Position numbers and translations under genes: made by a program. From the NCBI RefSeq assembly GCF_039831995.1, contig NZ_JBDOIO010000005.1:62001-126000 (forward strand): a stretch of DNA of 64,000 bases. The letters run 5' to 3'. The notes under the pieces are model-generated. The model had not been told where the DNA came from and ran no database searches. It saw only the letters and a list, made by a program, of their open reading frames with translations. Below, piece by piece: positions 51,862 through 61,972 of the stretch. The stretch's first letter is position 1, and every line of letters begins with the position of its first letter. This DNA is from Paenibacillus pabuli. GTDB taxonomy: Bacteria; Bacillota; Bacilli; Paenibacillales; Paenibacillaceae.

Positions 51862-53028
51862 TTATTGTTCTTCATCTACCGGAAACGGCTCTAATTCCTC
51901 TTCTTGGATATCCGCACGATCCGCCAGCACCAAGGTACGTGTGACGATATCACCTTCAGATTGCATCAGCAGTTTCACCTTTTGCCCGGGCACATATTTC
52001 TTGAGCAGCTCATTAATATCCACTACGGAAGAAACACGCGTACCCGCTATGCTGTATAACACGTCCCCTTCCTGGATCTTGGCTTTTTTCGCTTCAGTGG
52101 ACAATACGCCCGTGATCGTCAATGGATCATCCGTAGGCAGACCTACAATCGCAGACCAGCTCTCTTCGAGCTGCAGACCGAGACTTGCACGCTTTACTTT
52201 GCCGTATTCAAAAAACTGATTGATGATATATTGAACGGTATCCACAGGAATCGAAAATCCCATATTCTCGACACCCACCGCTGAGAATTTCATTGAATTA
52301 ATACCAACGACTTCACCCTTCAGGTTGACCAGAGGTCCTCCACTGTTCCCCGGGTTAATGGCTGTATCCGTCTGAATCAAACGATAGGTTGCTTCAACCC
52401 CGCGGTTCAATCCACTAATGACACCCACCGTTGCCGAATTTCGCAGGGAAAAAGAAATGGGTGTCCCAATAGCGATAACCGTCTCGCCGACTGAGGTTTG
52501 GGAAGCTTTGGCGAACGTCGCCGGTTTGAGCGATTTGGCATTAATTTTGATCAGCGCCAGATCACTCAGTGGGTCACTGTATGTTTTCGTAATTTTATAT
52601 GTATTGCCATCGGTCGTCACAACTACGGCGTTGCTTAATCCATCCACCACATGTGCGTTGGTCACAATCCAGCCATTGGAGCGTATGATTACACCCGTTC
52701 CATGAGCCAGGTTATAACGGTCTGTTGTGACCCCTTCCTGCCCTTCGTCCGCTTTGCCGATGATGCCCACCACAGATGGAGACACCTTCTCGATCACTTT
52801 TGGAACGGCTTCATTGCCTTTGTATTGATAGGTACCCGTTTTCGCATCATATTGGCCTTTGCCACCGATGGACTTGACCAAATCGGCTGCACTGACATAC
52901 ACTTGTCCGTCGACGATCTTTGCCTTCATGCCAGCTGCCCGCTCCGCCGCACCCGCCGTAGACGCAACACTCACCCCGAGTACAGCAGCCATACACACCG
53001 CCATGCATTTTTTCCCCAACGATCTCAT
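51862..53028 (-). CDS. Secreted HtrA-like serine protease with PDZ domain
   Basis: The 388-residue protein has a signal peptide (1-28) and a short stalk-like segment (about 36-70, KIVDGQVYVSAADLVKSIGG). A trypsin-like domain follows with the triad His126 (VTNAHVVDG), Asp156 (SDLALIKI) and Ser229 (NPGNSGGPL), then a PDZ domain (about 275-365, IQEGDVLYSIAGTRVSS). Unlike classic Bacillus HtrA it has a cleavable signal rather than an anchor. The acidic end EEELEPFPVDEEQ is unusual. A weak promoter may lie near 53120-53150. It may cleave or fold exported proteins together with the neighbour at 49920. Confidence 0.88.
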   Translation of the reverse strand: MRSLGKKCMAVCMAAVLGVSVASTAGAAERAAGMKAKIVDGQVYVSAADLVKSIGGKGQYDAKTGTYQYKGNEAVPKVIEKVSPSVVGIIGKADEGQEGVTTDRYNLAHGTGVIIRSNGWIVTNAHVVDGLSNAVVVTTDGNTYKITKTYSDPLSDLALIKINAKSLKPATFAKASQTSVGETVIAIGTPISFSLRNSATVGVISGLNRGVEATYRLIQTDTAINPGNSGGPLVNLKGEVVGINSMKFSAVGVENMGFSIPVDTVQYIINQFFEYGKVKRASLGLQLEESWSAIVGLPTDDPLTITGVLSTEAKKAKIQEGDVLYSIAGTRVSSVVDINELLKKYVPGQKVKLLMQSEGDIVTRTLVLADRADIQEEELEPFPVDEEQ

Positions 53029-53213
53029 CTTCTCACCTAACCCTCTCCATATATCCTCCGTTATGCAACCATCCTACCATCCAACTCTATGGATTTCTTT
53101 TCTCTATCATCTGCTATACCGGTATCCTCCAATTTAACATACATATTCTTCCTGTACAAATGTTTTCAGTCCTACTTTTACTCGTAAAAACATTGCTGCG
53201 CACCTGCCCATCA

Positions 53214-53254
53214 ACACAAAAAACACCCTCCGCCATTGCTCTGGAAAGTGTTTT
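53214..53254 (-). terminator. Terminator after the 69-residue membrane protein gene
   Basis: On the minus strand AAAACACTTTCC pairs with GGAGGGTGTTTT around a central loop, followed by a T run. Confidence 0.8.
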
Positions 53255-53299
53255 GTCTGTTCCCTTTGCTATTATCGAATATACCTGGGATGGATACCC

Positions 53300-53509
53300 T
53301 TAACTAAACCAGTTCTTAATCATTGCATAGTCTGTCATAAGGAAGACGAGCAGACTGACTACTGCAAACCCGATCGCAAACAGATTCTTCTTCGGTGCCC
53401 GAAGCAGGCGAACCACACCAATAAAAATAATGATTGTAAACAAGAGGACAAAAATATCAAATGCATTAAAATTGGATGTACTCGCCGTGGCAGCTTCTGC
53501 AAACAGCAT
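53300..53509 (-). CDS. Small membrane protein, DUF2759-like
   Basis: The 69-residue product has two hydrophobic helices (about 17-36 and 44-62) separated by the basic loop RLLRAPKKN. The layout resembles the DUF2759 family of small Bacillales proteins, but I recognise it only loosely. A G-rich ribosome site (GAGGGGG) lies 11 bases before the ATG, and a terminator follows, so it looks like a real single gene of unknown function. Confidence 0.6.
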   Translation of the reverse strand: MLFAEAATASTSNFNAFDIFVLLFTIIIFIGVVRLLRAPKKNLFAIGFAVVSLLVFLMTDYAMIKNWFS

Positions 53510-53813
53510 GGATAGACAGACCCCCTCACCATAGTTGAACAGCTAACGCATACCCTAATATCTTCCTCTATGTTATCTGTCCCCTGCTAGTAATGCAAGC
53601 CCTATCATCCAGAAAAATGAAAAAAATCCAGTCCAAAATTGGATCGCTGTAAAGCTTGCCCTATCTCATATGTAAACACTTTCAATCATATCTCTATTAT
53701 GCTAACGCAGGCGGCAAAATGAAATAACCCTTCTTTCGGAATGAGCAGGACACCTCACTTATCGTAAAATAAATTCCTCACCCTTCTTCATAAGAAGGGG
53801 TATGCGTGAATAT

Positions 53814-53860
53814 CAAAAACATCCCCCATACCCGGCCATCAAAGCAGGGTATGGGGGATG
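53814..53860 (-). terminator. Terminator after uvrA
   Basis: CATCCCCCATACCC and GGGTATGGGGGATG form a perfect 14-base stem on the minus strand, followed by TTTTTG. The rest of 53510-53899 has only a second small inverted repeat (CCCTTCTT/AAGAAGGG at 53782-53799) and no gene that I can support. Confidence 0.93.
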
Positions 53861-53899
53861 CTGATTGATTGGATTTCAACTAACACACAATTGTGCTGC

Positions 53900-56758
53900 C
53901 TACTCCGTTAATTGCAGTGTCTTGCTTCGTTCCGTATCGCGTTCCAATACCGGCTTAAGGTACTTGCCTGTATAAGAGGCTTCCACCTTAATGATATCCT
54001 CCGGCGTCCCTGTCGCGACGATCGTTCCGCCGCCACTACCACCTTCAGGACCCAGATCCACGATATAATCAGCGGTTTTGATGACGTCGAGGTTATGCTC
54101 GATCACAAGAACCGATTCACCGGAATCCACCAGACGGTGGAGTACATTAAGCAGACGGTCAATATCATCGACATGCAGACCCGTTGTAGGCTCATCCAGA
54201 ATATAAATGGTTTTGCCTGTGCTGCGACGGTACAGCTCGGAAGCGAGCTTCACACGCTGCGCTTCACCACCGGATAATGTCGTTGCAGGTTGACCCAAGT
54301 TAATATAACCAAGGCCTACATCAAGTAGCGTCTGCAATTTGCGATGGATTTTGGGGATGTTCTCGAAGAATTGTGTTGCATCTTCAACAGTCATTTCGAG
54401 TACATCGGCGATATTTTTGTTTTTATATTTTACTTCAAGGGTTTCCCGATTGTACCGTTTCCCTTTGCAGACTTCACAAGGAACGTAGACATCGGGCAGG
54501 AAGTGCATCTCGATCTTGATAATTCCATCCCCACGGCAAGCCTCACAGCGTCCACCCTTGATGTTGAAGCTGAACCGGCCTTTTTTGTAACCACGGACTT
54601 TCGCTTCATTTGTCTGTGCAAACAGATCACGGATATCATCAAAGACACCTGTGTACGTAGCAGGGTTGGAACGCGGTGTACGGCCAATTGGCGACTGGTC
54701 AATATCGATGACTTTATCGATATGCTCCAGCCCCCGAATCTCTTTGTGCTGGCCAGGACGAACACGTGCACGGTTCAGATCGCGCGCGAGCGTTTTGTAC
54801 AGAATTTCGTTAATCAGTGTCGATTTGCCTGAGCCGGATACCCCCGTAACTGCGGTGAATACACCAACCGGAATTTTCACATTCAGGTTCTTCAGGTTAT
54901 TTTCCTTCGCACCGCGTACTTCCAGCCAGCGGTCTCCTACACTCCGGCGTTCCGTCCGTATAGGAATGAACTTGCGTCCGCTCAGGTACTGCCCGGTCAA
55001 CGAGTTCTCATCATTCATAATCTCTTCCGGTGTACCCTGTGACATGACAGTACCACCGTGAATGCCTGCGCCTGGACCGATGTCGATAATATAGTCGGCT
55101 GCCAGCATCGTGTCTTCATCGTGCTCAACAACGATCAGCGTGTTACCGATATCCCGCATGTGAGCAAGCGTGGAGATTAGACGATCATTATCGCGTTGAT
55201 GCAGACCGATACTTGGTTCGTCGAGGATGTACAGCACGCCCATCAGGCTGGAACCAATCTGAGTAGCGAGGCGAATCCGCTGTGCTTCCCCACCGGACAA
55301 TGTTCCGGCAGCACGGCTCAGTGTCAGGTAATCGAGACCGACATTTACCAGGAAGCCAAGACGACTGTTAATTTCCTTCAGAATCAATTTGGCAATGGCT
55401 TGTTCCTTCTCGCTCAGCTGCAGCGATTCGAAGAAACGTCCTGCTTCCCCGATGGATAAGCTGGTCACATATGCCATGTTATGGTCATTGATGGTAACAG
55501 CCAGGCTTTCCCTTTTCAATCGATGTCCTTTGCAGGTTCCACAAGGCTTCGCACTCATGTAACCTTCAATGAATTCCCGAATCCCTTCGGATGCCGTCTC
55601 ACGATAGCGGCGTTCCAGGTTGTTAACGATCCCTTCAAAGGTCACCATCGCTTCCTTGCGCTGCCCAAAATCATTCTCGTACCGGAAACGGACTTTCTCC
55701 GAACCTGTACCATTCAACAGCTTGTTCATCTGATCCGCCGGCAGATCCTCCACGGGTACATCCTGTGGAATGTTGAAGTGTTCGCATACGGATTTTAGGA
55801 ACTGCGGATAGTAAGTGGACGTACCGCCTGTCCAAGCATCAAACGCGCCTTCTTCAATCGTTTTGCTGCGATCAGGGACGAGCAGATCCGGGTCTACGAT
55901 CATTTTTACACCCAAACCATCACAATCAGGGCAGGCCCCGAATGGACTGTTGAAGGAAAACATCCGTGGTGCCAGCTCTTCAATACTGAACCCGCACACC
56001 GGGCAGGCAAAGTTGGAACTGAAGCGCAGCTCTTCTTCACCCATAATATCAACCAGCAGCTGTCCTCCGGACAGATTCAGTGCCGTTTCAATGGAATCGG
56101 CCAGACGAGCCTGTACATCTTCCTTGACTACGATCCGGTCAACGACCACTTCAATGGTATGCTTTTTATTTTTCTCCAACTGAATGTCTTCGGACAAATC
56201 ACGCAATTCCCCGTTTACCCGTACACGGACGAAGCCTTGCTTGGATACATCGGCAAACACACTTTTGTGCTCTCCCTTACGACCGGAGATAATCGGTGCC
56301 AGAATCTGCAGCCGGGTGCGTTCCGGGTACTGCATTACGCGGTCTACCATCTGCTCTACGGTCTGGGAGGTGATTTCCACACCATGATCCGGACAGTGAG
56401 GATGTCCCACACGTGCAAATAACAAACGCAGGTAGTCGTAGATCTCCGTAACCGTTCCTACCGTGGAACGTGGGTTGCGGCTTGTTGTTTTTTGGTCTAT
56501 GGAAATGGCCGGTGACAGACCCTCGATAGAATCGACATCCGGTTTCTCCATCTGCCCTAGAAACTGACGTGCGTAAGCAGATAGTGATTCTACATAACGC
56601 CGCTGTCCTTCGGCATAGATCGTATCAAAAGCCAGCGAGGACTTGCCTGAGCCACTCAGACCGGTCAGTACGACAAAACGGTCACGCGGGATGGTGATAT
56701 CAATGTTCTTTAGGTTGTGCGCTCGCGCACCTTTAATGACAATGTTCTCGCTCGCCAA
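53900..56758 (-). CDS. uvrA: UvrA, excinuclease ABC subunit A
   Basis: The 952-residue protein has two ABC ATPase halves: [15 protein letters not shown] near 33, [15 protein letters not shown] near 640, and two LSGGEAQR(I/V) signatures near 490 and 830. Zinc fingers with CPVCGFS near 253 and CEACRGDG near 740 are visible. It scans DNA for damage and loads UvrB. The start is TTG at 56758 with GAGAGG about 11 bases upstream. In many Bacillales uvrB-uvrA form an operon; here 674 bases with repeats and a strong hairpin lie between, so uvrA may have its own transcript. Confidence 0.97.
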   Translation of the reverse strand: MASENIVIKGARAHNLKNIDITIPRDRFVVLTGLSGSGKSSLAFDTIYAEGQRRYVESLSAYARQFLGQMEKPDVDSIEGLSPAISIDQKTTSRNPRSTVGTVTEIYDYLRLLFARVGHPHCPDHGVEITSQTVEQMVDRVMQYPERTRLQILAPIISGRKGEHKSVFADVSKQGFVRVRVNGELRDLSEDIQLEKNKKHTIEVVVDRIVVKEDVQARLADSIETALNLSGGQLLVDIMGEEELRFSSNFACPVCGFSIEELAPRMFSFNSPFGACPDCDGLGVKMIVDPDLLVPDRSKTIEEGAFDAWTGGTSTYYPQFLKSVCEHFNIPQDVPVEDLPADQMNKLLNGTGSEKVRFRYENDFGQRKEAMVTFEGIVNNLERRYRETASEGIREFIEGYMSAKPCGTCKGHRLKRESLAVTINDHNMAYVTSLSIGEAGRFFESLQLSEKEQAIAKLILKEINSRLGFLVNVGLDYLTLSRAAGTLSGGEAQRIRLATQIGSSLMGVLYILDEPSIGLHQRDNDRLISTLAHMRDIGNTLIVVEHDEDTMLAADYIIDIGPGAGIHGGTVMSQGTPEEIMNDENSLTGQYLSGRKFIPIRTERRSVGDRWLEVRGAKENNLKNLNVKIPVGVFTAVTGVSGSGKSTLINEILYKTLARDLNRARVRPGQHKEIRGLEHIDKVIDIDQSPIGRTPRSNPATYTGVFDDIRDLFAQTNEAKVRGYKKGRFSFNIKGGRCEACRGDGIIKIEMHFLPDVYVPCEVCKGKRYNRETLEVKYKNKNIADVLEMTVEDATQFFENIPKIHRKLQTLLDVGLGYINLGQPATTLSGGEAQRVKLASELYRRSTGKTIYILDEPTTGLHVDDIDRLLNVLHRLVDSGESVLVIEHNLDVIKTADYIVDLGPEGGSGGGTIVATGTPEDIIKVEASYTGKYLKPVLERDTERSKTLQLTE

Positions 56759-56941
56759 TGGTTATCCATCCTCTCAATGTTGTAATTCTAAGTTTATTCA
56801 ACCTTTTTAAAGGTGTTTCGATCCCACCCAAACCCTCCCTTCCAAGGTAGGGCCCCATAGGGCGCAGCCCTCTGGACACCCGAAACAGGCGGTGCTTGGT
56901 GAGGGGTCGGGTCTTGCTATGTGAAGGTGTGTCGTGTGCCC

Positions 56942-56991
56942 GCAGCTTCTTCTAAGATCCCGGCCTATTGCCGGTCTCTTAGAAAGGCTGC
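56942..56991. repeat. Extended inverted repeat in the uvrB-uvrA spacer
   Basis: A 50-base imperfect palindrome: GCAGC, TTCTAAGA and CCGGC on the left pair with GCCGG, TCTTAGAA and GCTGC on the right around a CTATT loop, with small internal mismatches. It has no T run and so is unlikely to be a simple terminator. Confidence 0.75.
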
Positions 56992-57006
56992 TCTACTGCG
57001 AGAGGG

Positions 57007-57129
57007 CGCTCACGGCTCCGCCTCGCTCGCGGTAAGTCGCCATTGCCTTCGGCTCGGCTCTATTAAACACCAAGACGCTCACGGCTCCGCCTCGCTCGCG
57101 GTAGGTCGCCATTGCCTTCGGCTCGGCTC
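57007..57129. repeat. Two 54-base direct repeats in the uvrB-uvrA spacer
   Basis: The segments 57007-57060 and 57076-57129 are identical except for one base (GTAAGTC versus GTAGGTC) and are separated by 15 bases, a period of 69. The unit is GC-rich (CGCTCACGGCTCCGCCTCGC to TTCGGCTCGGCTC), unlike the AT-rich sequence around it. An open frame across the repeats encodes a repeated HGSASLAV-type peptide, which I take to be an artefact. The remainder of 57130-57379 is AT-rich with nothing I can name. Confidence 0.9.
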
Positions 57130-57379
57130 CCCTCTACACGACTTCCAAATGCTTTCCTCAGTAATTTGCATCATTCGATTCCAGTCGCTTACGGGTACAA
57201 TATATAAACGAACAGAACCTTTTCGATTTATATCTTACGAATTAATGTTGCTTCTTGGATTGATGCAAATTACCTTCCCTATAAACCTTTTAACCAATTT
57301 CAACATTTCTATCAGTATAGACCTGATTCCAGGTTTTCAACATGACTAATTATCGGTCGTTCATTGCCGGTTCTTTACT

Positions 57380-57415
57380 CAACAAGAGAACGGCCAGCCG
57401 GCCGTTCTCTTGTTG
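57380..57415. terminator. Perfect 16-base hairpin after uvrB
   Basis: CAACAAGAGAACGGCC and its exact complement flank a 4-base loop, 17 bases beyond the uvrB stop. Neither side has a clean T run after the stem, but position and strength suggest it ends or protects the uvrB transcript. Confidence 0.7.
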
Positions 57416-57432
57416 CATATCTATTTATCAAT

Positions 57433-59424
57433 TTACTCCGCACGCAGCTCCAGCAAAGCATCGCGAAGCTCGGCTGCACGCTCAAACTGCAGGTTCTTCG
57501 CGGCGTCTTTCATCTCAGCTTCAAGACGCTGAATAAGCGATTGACGCTCCTTCTTCGACATCTTCTCTGCAGCGCCTGTAAGATACTCGTTCTTGGATTC
57601 GGCAACCTTAGTTGCCTCGATCACATCACGCACTTTTTTGCGGATCGTCTGTGGAGTAATTCCATGCTTTTCGTTATATGCTATTTGGATTTCACGACGA
57701 CGTTCCGTCTCTTTCATCGCTTTATCCATCGAATCGGTGACTTTGTCACCATAGAGAATAACTCGACCGTCACTGTTCCGTGCCGCCCGGCCGATCGTTT
57801 GAATAAGGGAGCGTTCGGAACGAAGGAAACCTTCCTTGTCTGCATCCAAGATGGCAACAAGCGAAACTTCCGGCAAATCAAGACCTTCTCTTAACAGGTT
57901 GATCCCGATCAGAACATGGAATGTTCCCAGCCTCAAATCACGCAGGATCGCCATACGCTCCAATGTCTTAATCTCAGAGTGCAGATAGCGCACCTTAATT
58001 CCAATTTCCTTCAGGTAATCCGTCAGGTCCTCGGACATTTTCTTCGTCAGCGTGGTGATGAGTACACGTTCATCCTTGGCAATCCGGTCGTTAATCTCGC
58101 TAATCAAATCATCAATCTGTCCCTTCGTTGGACGCAGTTCGATAATCGGATCAAGCAGACCGGTTGGACGGATGATCTGCTGCACCATCGTATCCGTGTG
58201 CTCAATCTCGTACGGTCCTGGCGTTGCCGATACATAGATAATCTGACTCATTTTCTTTTCGAACTCTTCGAATTTCAGCGGACGATTATCCAGTGCAGAC
58301 GGCAGGCGGAATCCGTGATCTACCAGAACCGTCTTCCGCGCCTGGTCACCGTTGTACATTGCACGGATCTGCGGCAAAGTTACGTGAGACTCATCGACAA
58401 CGATCAGCATGTCATCCGGGAAATAATCCAGCAGCGTATACGGCGTATCGCCACGTTCACGGAATGTCAGTGGGCCTGAGTAGTTCTCGATCCCTGAACA
58501 AAATCCCACTTCCTTCATCATCTCGATATCATACCGCGTACGTTGCTCCAGTCGCTGTGCTTCCAGCAATTTGCCCTGTTCGCGCAGTACTTCCAGCCGT
58601 TCTTCAAGTTCACGCTCAATGTTGACAAGTGCGACCCGCATCGTTTCTTCTTGGGTTACGAAGTGAGATGCCGGGAAGATGGCAATATGATCGCGTTCAC
58701 CGATCAGTTCCCCGGTTAAGACATCAATCTCCGTAATCTTCTCGATCTCGTCTCCGAAAAGCTCCACCCGAATGGCGTGTTCACCCTTGGATGCCGGGAA
58801 AATCTCAACGACGTCGCCTCGCACACGGAATGTTCCCCGTACGAAGTTGATGTCATTCCGCTGATATTGAATCTCGACCAGCCGGGACAAGATCTGATTG
58901 CGTGGCTTCTCCATCCCTACGCGCAGTGACAATAACATGCTGGAGTAATCATGCGGCGATCCCAAACCGTAGATACAGGATACACTCGCTACAATGATGA
59001 CATCACGGCGTTCAAACAATGAACTGGTTGCAGCGTGACGCAGCTTGTCAATTTCCTCGTTGATGCTTGAATCCTTCTCGATGTACGTATCGGAAGACGG
59101 AATATATGCTTCTGGCTGATAGTAATCGTAGTAACTAACAAAATACTCAACCATATTGTTTGGAAAGAATTCCTTGAACTCACTCGCAAGCTGTGCTGCC
59201 AGCGTTTTATTGTGGGCAATAATCAGCGTGGGACGTTGCAGCTTGGCAATCGTTTGCGCAATTGTGAACGTCTTACCTGTTCCCGTAGCACCCAGCAGCG
59301 TCTGATATCTTTTCCCTTCCTGAACACCCTGCACCAGTTCTTTGATGGCGGCAGGCTGGTCACCTTGGGGAGAAAACTCGGACTCAATCTCGAACGTTTT
59401 GTCGCTCATTATAATATCGCTCAT
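57433..59424 (-). CDS. uvrB: UvrB, excinuclease ABC subunit B
   Basis: The 663-residue protein shows Walker [14 protein letters not shown] near 43, the damage-probing beta-hairpin [12 protein letters not shown] near 96, DESHVTLPQ near 342, the helicase motif QTIGRAARN near 540 and a C-terminal UVR motif (about 625-660) that binds UvrC. It verifies lesions handed over by UvrA. The start [14 protein letters not shown] has GGGTGA about 9 bases upstream; the ATG at codon 6 is possible. A candidate SOS operator lies in the divergent control region shared with motA. Confidence 0.97.
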   Translation of the reverse strand: MSDIIMSDKTFEIESEFSPQGDQPAAIKELVQGVQEGKRYQTLLGATGTGKTFTIAQTIAKLQRPTLIIAHNKTLAAQLASEFKEFFPNNMVEYFVSYYDYYQPEAYIPSSDTYIEKDSSINEEIDKLRHAATSSLFERRDVIIVASVSCIYGLGSPHDYSSMLLSLRVGMEKPRNQILSRLVEIQYQRNDINFVRGTFRVRGDVVEIFPASKGEHAIRVELFGDEIEKITEIDVLTGELIGERDHIAIFPASHFVTQEETMRVALVNIERELEERLEVLREQGKLLEAQRLEQRTRYDIEMMKEVGFCSGIENYSGPLTFRERGDTPYTLLDYFPDDMLIVVDESHVTLPQIRAMYNGDQARKTVLVDHGFRLPSALDNRPLKFEEFEKKMSQIIYVSATPGPYEIEHTDTMVQQIIRPTGLLDPIIELRPTKGQIDDLISEINDRIAKDERVLITTLTKKMSEDLTDYLKEIGIKVRYLHSEIKTLERMAILRDLRLGTFHVLIGINLLREGLDLPEVSLVAILDADKEGFLRSERSLIQTIGRAARNSDGRVILYGDKVTDSMDKAMKETERRREIQIAYNEKHGITPQTIRKKVRDVIEATKVAESKNEYLTGAAEKMSKKERQSLIQRLEAEMKDAAKNLQFERAAELRDALLELRAE

Positions 59425-59513
59425 TGCCGTATCTCACCCTATCGTCTAAAATAATAGTCACTATATATTGTCGAAGTTCCCCGAATTTTCATATGGGAAA
59501 ACTTATAGTAATA

Positions 59514-59562
59514 GGAATATTTGTTCCCGTATAATTATACCTCGTTCGTAGATGTGATGCAA
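59514..59562 (-). promoter_or_regulatory. uvrB promoter and LexA-like site in the uvrB/motA divergent region
   Basis: For uvrB the minus strand has TTGCAT at 59562-59557, a 17-base spacer and TATAAT at 59539-59534. Just downstream, 59514-59527 reads GGAACAAATATTCC, one base off the Bacillus LexA half-site pattern GAAC-N4-GTTC. The GTATAATTATAC palindrome (59529-59540) also gives an overlapping TATAAT on the plus strand at 59530-59535, but its -35 is poor. Confidence 0.55.
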
Positions 59563-59593
59563 ACGTGAAGTAAAGACAGGAGTGGGTTAATTT

Positions 59594-60391
59594 ATGGATA
59601 TTGCGACACTTATCGGCATCATAGCCGGGATTGCCGCAGTGATCAGCGGTTTTTTATGGGAAGGGGGTCAATTGTCCGGCCTCGTTCAAAAAACAGCTGC
59701 TCTGATTGTATTCGGTGGAACCATTGCTGCAGTAGTCGCCAGTTTTCCGACTCATCGGCTGCGTACGATTCCGGCCGCACTGCGCATGGCTTTTGGACGT
59801 AATGACAATGATCCGCGCAAGTGGATGGAAGAATTGGTGGACATGTCCTCGATTGCCCGTCGTTCAGGCGTGCTTGCACTGGAACGCCAGGTTATGGATC
59901 ATCCGCATCCATTTCTGAAAGACGGTATCCAGATGGTTGTCGATGGCACCGATCAGGATGTGATTCGTCAGATCATGGAGCTGGAGATCGATTCGGTGGA
60001 ACAAAAGCATGAAGGTTATGCCAAAATTTTCGAATCCGCTGGAGGTTACGCTCCAACGATGGGTATCATCGGTACGGTCATGGGACTGATTCAGGTTCTA
60101 GGCAGCCTGACAGATCCTACCGGACTGGGCCCAGCCATTGCTGTAGCTTTTACTGCAACCTTATACGGGGTAGCCAGTGCCAATCTTATCTTTTTGCCCA
60201 TTGCATCCAAAATTAAATCACGGAGTGCCGAAGACATCCAGATGATGGAGATGCTGCTTGAAGGTGTGCTCGCCATCCAGAATGGAGAGAACCCTCATCT
60301 CGTACGCAAACGACTTGAGTCCTTCACGCTCACTCATCGTCAAATCTCACGTCCCGTAGCGAAGGAGGGATTGGATGAGTCGGCGCAGTAG
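59594..60391 (+). CDS. Flagellar stator subunit MotA/MotP
   Basis: The 265-residue protein has four helices: 4-22 and 35-52 near the N-terminus, then two at about 150-170 and 183-203 separated by a short turn. Between them is a large cytoplasmic loop with charged residues (RKWMEELVDMSSIARRSG near 80) that contacts the rotor. The GYAPTMGIIGTVMGLIQVL segment near 147 is the hallmark of the family. It forms the ion channel with the following MotB-type protein. Whether protons (MotA) or sodium (MotP) drive it cannot be settled here. AGGAG precedes the ATG by 11 bases. Confidence 0.93.
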   Translation: MDIATLIGIIAGIAAVISGFLWEGGQLSGLVQKTAALIVFGGTIAAVVASFPTHRLRTIPAALRMAFGRNDNDPRKWMEELVDMSSIARRSGVLALERQVMDHPHPFLKDGIQMVVDGTDQDVIRQIMELEIDSVEQKHEGYAKIFESAGGYAPTMGIIGTVMGLIQVLGSLTDPTGLGPAIAVAFTATLYGVASANLIFLPIASKIKSRSAEDIQMMEMLLEGVLAIQNGENPHLVRKRLESFTLTHRQISRPVAKEGLDESAQ

Positions 60392-61178
60392 AAGGCGCGG
60401 AAAACGTGAACCTGGCGATCATCGGGATCGGTGGATGATTACCTATGCCGATCTCATCACGTTGCTGCTGATCTTTTTTGTCATCATGTACGCCATGAGC
60501 AATCTGGACTCCGGTAAATACGACGTGGTAACCCAATCACTGCAAAATACATTTAATCAATCCGATTCCATTCTTGACCTTGGCAATGGAATCGATGAAA
60601 CCGCAGGACAAACCATTACTGAAGTTCCTCCAACCGAGGTTCAGGGTGAAGATGCAACAACTCCGGAAGAAGATCAGCCACTGACCGAGCGGGAAGAACA
60701 GTTTCGTTCCCAGGAGGAGGAGCTGCAGAATCTGTTCAATGTGATTACCCAGTATATCGAGGATAATAAACTGGAAAATCAGATTTTTGTGGCAGACAAC
60801 CCGCAGGGAATCTCCATTACGCTGAGTGACCGCTTTCTGTTCGATCAGGGACAAGCTGCTCTGAAAAGTGACGCTGCACCTACACTAAGCAAGCTTGCGA
60901 GCCTGTTCCGTGACCTAAGCACCGTCGTCAGCATAGAAGGTCATACCGATAACGTGCCTGTTGGAGCCAATTCCACATATAAAGACAACTGGGAGCTTTC
61001 CGGAGAACGCGCACTTTCTGTGCTTCGGTTTTTCCTGGACCAAGAGAACCTGGACCCTGACGGATTTCAGTACGCAGGTTACGCGGACACACGTCCCACC
61101 GGTGACAATTCAACCGCAGCCGGCAGGCAAAAAAACCGCCGGGTCGAAATTACCGTACTGCGTCAGCTTCAATCCTAA
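60375..61178 (+). CDS. Flagellar stator subunit MotB/MotS (OmpA-like)
   Basis: The 267-residue protein has a basic start, one helix (about 20-42) with the channel aspartate Asp26 in TYADLITLL, a linker rich in Glu/Gln, and an OmpA-like peptidoglycan-binding domain (about 135-265) with VSIEGHTDNVPVG near 187 and GRQKNRRVEITVL at the end. It anchors the stator in the wall. It overlaps motA by 17 bases with GGAGG inside the motA end, so the two are translationally linked. Confidence 0.93.
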   Translation: MSRRSRRRGKREPGDHRDRWMITYADLITLLLIFFVIMYAMSNLDSGKYDVVTQSLQNTFNQSDSILDLGNGIDETAGQTITEVPPTEVQGEDATTPEEDQPLTEREEQFRSQEEELQNLFNVITQYIEDNKLENQIFVADNPQGISITLSDRFLFDQGQAALKSDAAPTLSKLASLFRDLSTVVSIEGHTDNVPVGANSTYKDNWELSGERALSVLRFFLDQENLDPDGFQYAGYADTRPTGDNSTAAGRQKNRRVEITVLRQLQS

Positions 61179-61217
61179 TCTTAATTTCCAATCGATGAGG
61201 CATTCTGTTACTTCACC

Positions 61218-61270
61218 AAAAAAGCACGTTCCTGCTGAACCGAATTCAGTAGAACGTGCTTTTGTGTTTT
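61218..61270. terminator. Bidirectional terminator between motB and the DUF1266-like gene
   Basis: AAAAGCACGTTC and GAACGTGCTTTT form a 12-base perfect stem around a loop with GAATTC, with T-rich sequence on both sides. Confidence 0.9.
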
Positions 61271-61274
61271 TATC

Positions 61275-61955
61275 TTACTGTAGGGACAAATTCCAGTCCA
61301 CCTTGTTATAAATGCTGTTTGATTGCACGAACAAATTACGCACATAATTCACCTGACGCTGAACCAGCGGCTCGGCCGTTTGTTCCAACCAGTACAGCCT
61401 GCCCGCCAAGAAAGCAACCGCGTACTCTTTCCACGAAGAATAAGCCGATTGTGCCTCAATAGCCGCCTGCAACATCAATTGTTCAGCCTCCACTTCAGTG
61501 ATAAAACCGACATACGCACTTTTGCGGCACAAGTTTGCGTACCTTCCCCAATCCCAGGCTGCGATGCCGGCAGGGGGCAGTTTGTACATGTACGTTTTGA
61601 CCACCAGATATTCATGATATCGGCCCGTTTCCGGATTAAGGGAGTGGATGCACTTCCACTGATCGGCTTCCGATAATGCATTCATAAAAGTCCTCATTCG
61701 TTCAAACGCAACCCGATGTCCACCTTCTCGGATCCATTCCAATCCCGACAGCAGCTCATCTCTGTTATGAATACGCCATTCTTCCTCCAGAGAGGTACGG
61801 AATCGATCTTTTTCCTCTTCGTCCTCCTCATGCTCGTAATCATTGCGTATATCCAGTCCATTCATTTCGTCCATAATGGCGCTCATGCCCCGAAACCACA
61901 GCTGTTTATCCGTAATCCCCTGCACAGCCTGAACCGCTCCTCTGTCTTGTCCCAC
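61275..61955 (-). CDS. DUF1266-like protein
   Basis: I place the start at GTG 61955 (VGQDRGAVQAVQ), 8 bases after GGAGGG; the frame is open to 62039 but that part overlaps the TPR gene. The 226-residue soluble protein has SLEEEWRIHNRDELLSGLEW near 60-80, GGHRVAFERM near 83 and AWDWGRYANLCRKSAYVGFI near 135, the tryptophan-rich pattern of DUF1266. Function is unknown. It lies 17 bases after the TPR gene and is probably co-transcribed with it. Confidence 0.75.
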   Translation of the reverse strand: MGQDRGAVQAVQGITDKQLWFRGMSAIMDEMNGLDIRNDYEHEEDEEEKDRFRTSLEEEWRIHNRDELLSGLEWIREGGHRVAFERMRTFMNALSEADQWKCIHSLNPETGRYHEYLVVKTYMYKLPPAGIAAWDWGRYANLCRKSAYVGFITEVEAEQLMLQAAIEAQSAYSSWKEYAVAFLAGRLYWLEQTAEPLVQRQVNYVRNLFVQSNSIYNKVDWNLSLQ

Positions 61956-61972
61956 GATCCTTACCCTCCTCC

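Noticed and set aside
53779..53800. Second terminator after uvrA
   Set aside because: The CCCTTCTT/AAGAAGGG stem has no close T run, and the hairpin at 53814-53860 already fits well.
57007..57129. Direct repeats as a CRISPR array
   Set aside because: There are only two units of 54 bases with a 15-base gap, and no cas gene is in the window.
56921..57349. Plus-strand frame of 142 codons in the uvrB-uvrA spacer
   Set aside because: It is open only because of the two GC-rich direct repeats, has odd amino-acid composition and no ribosome site.
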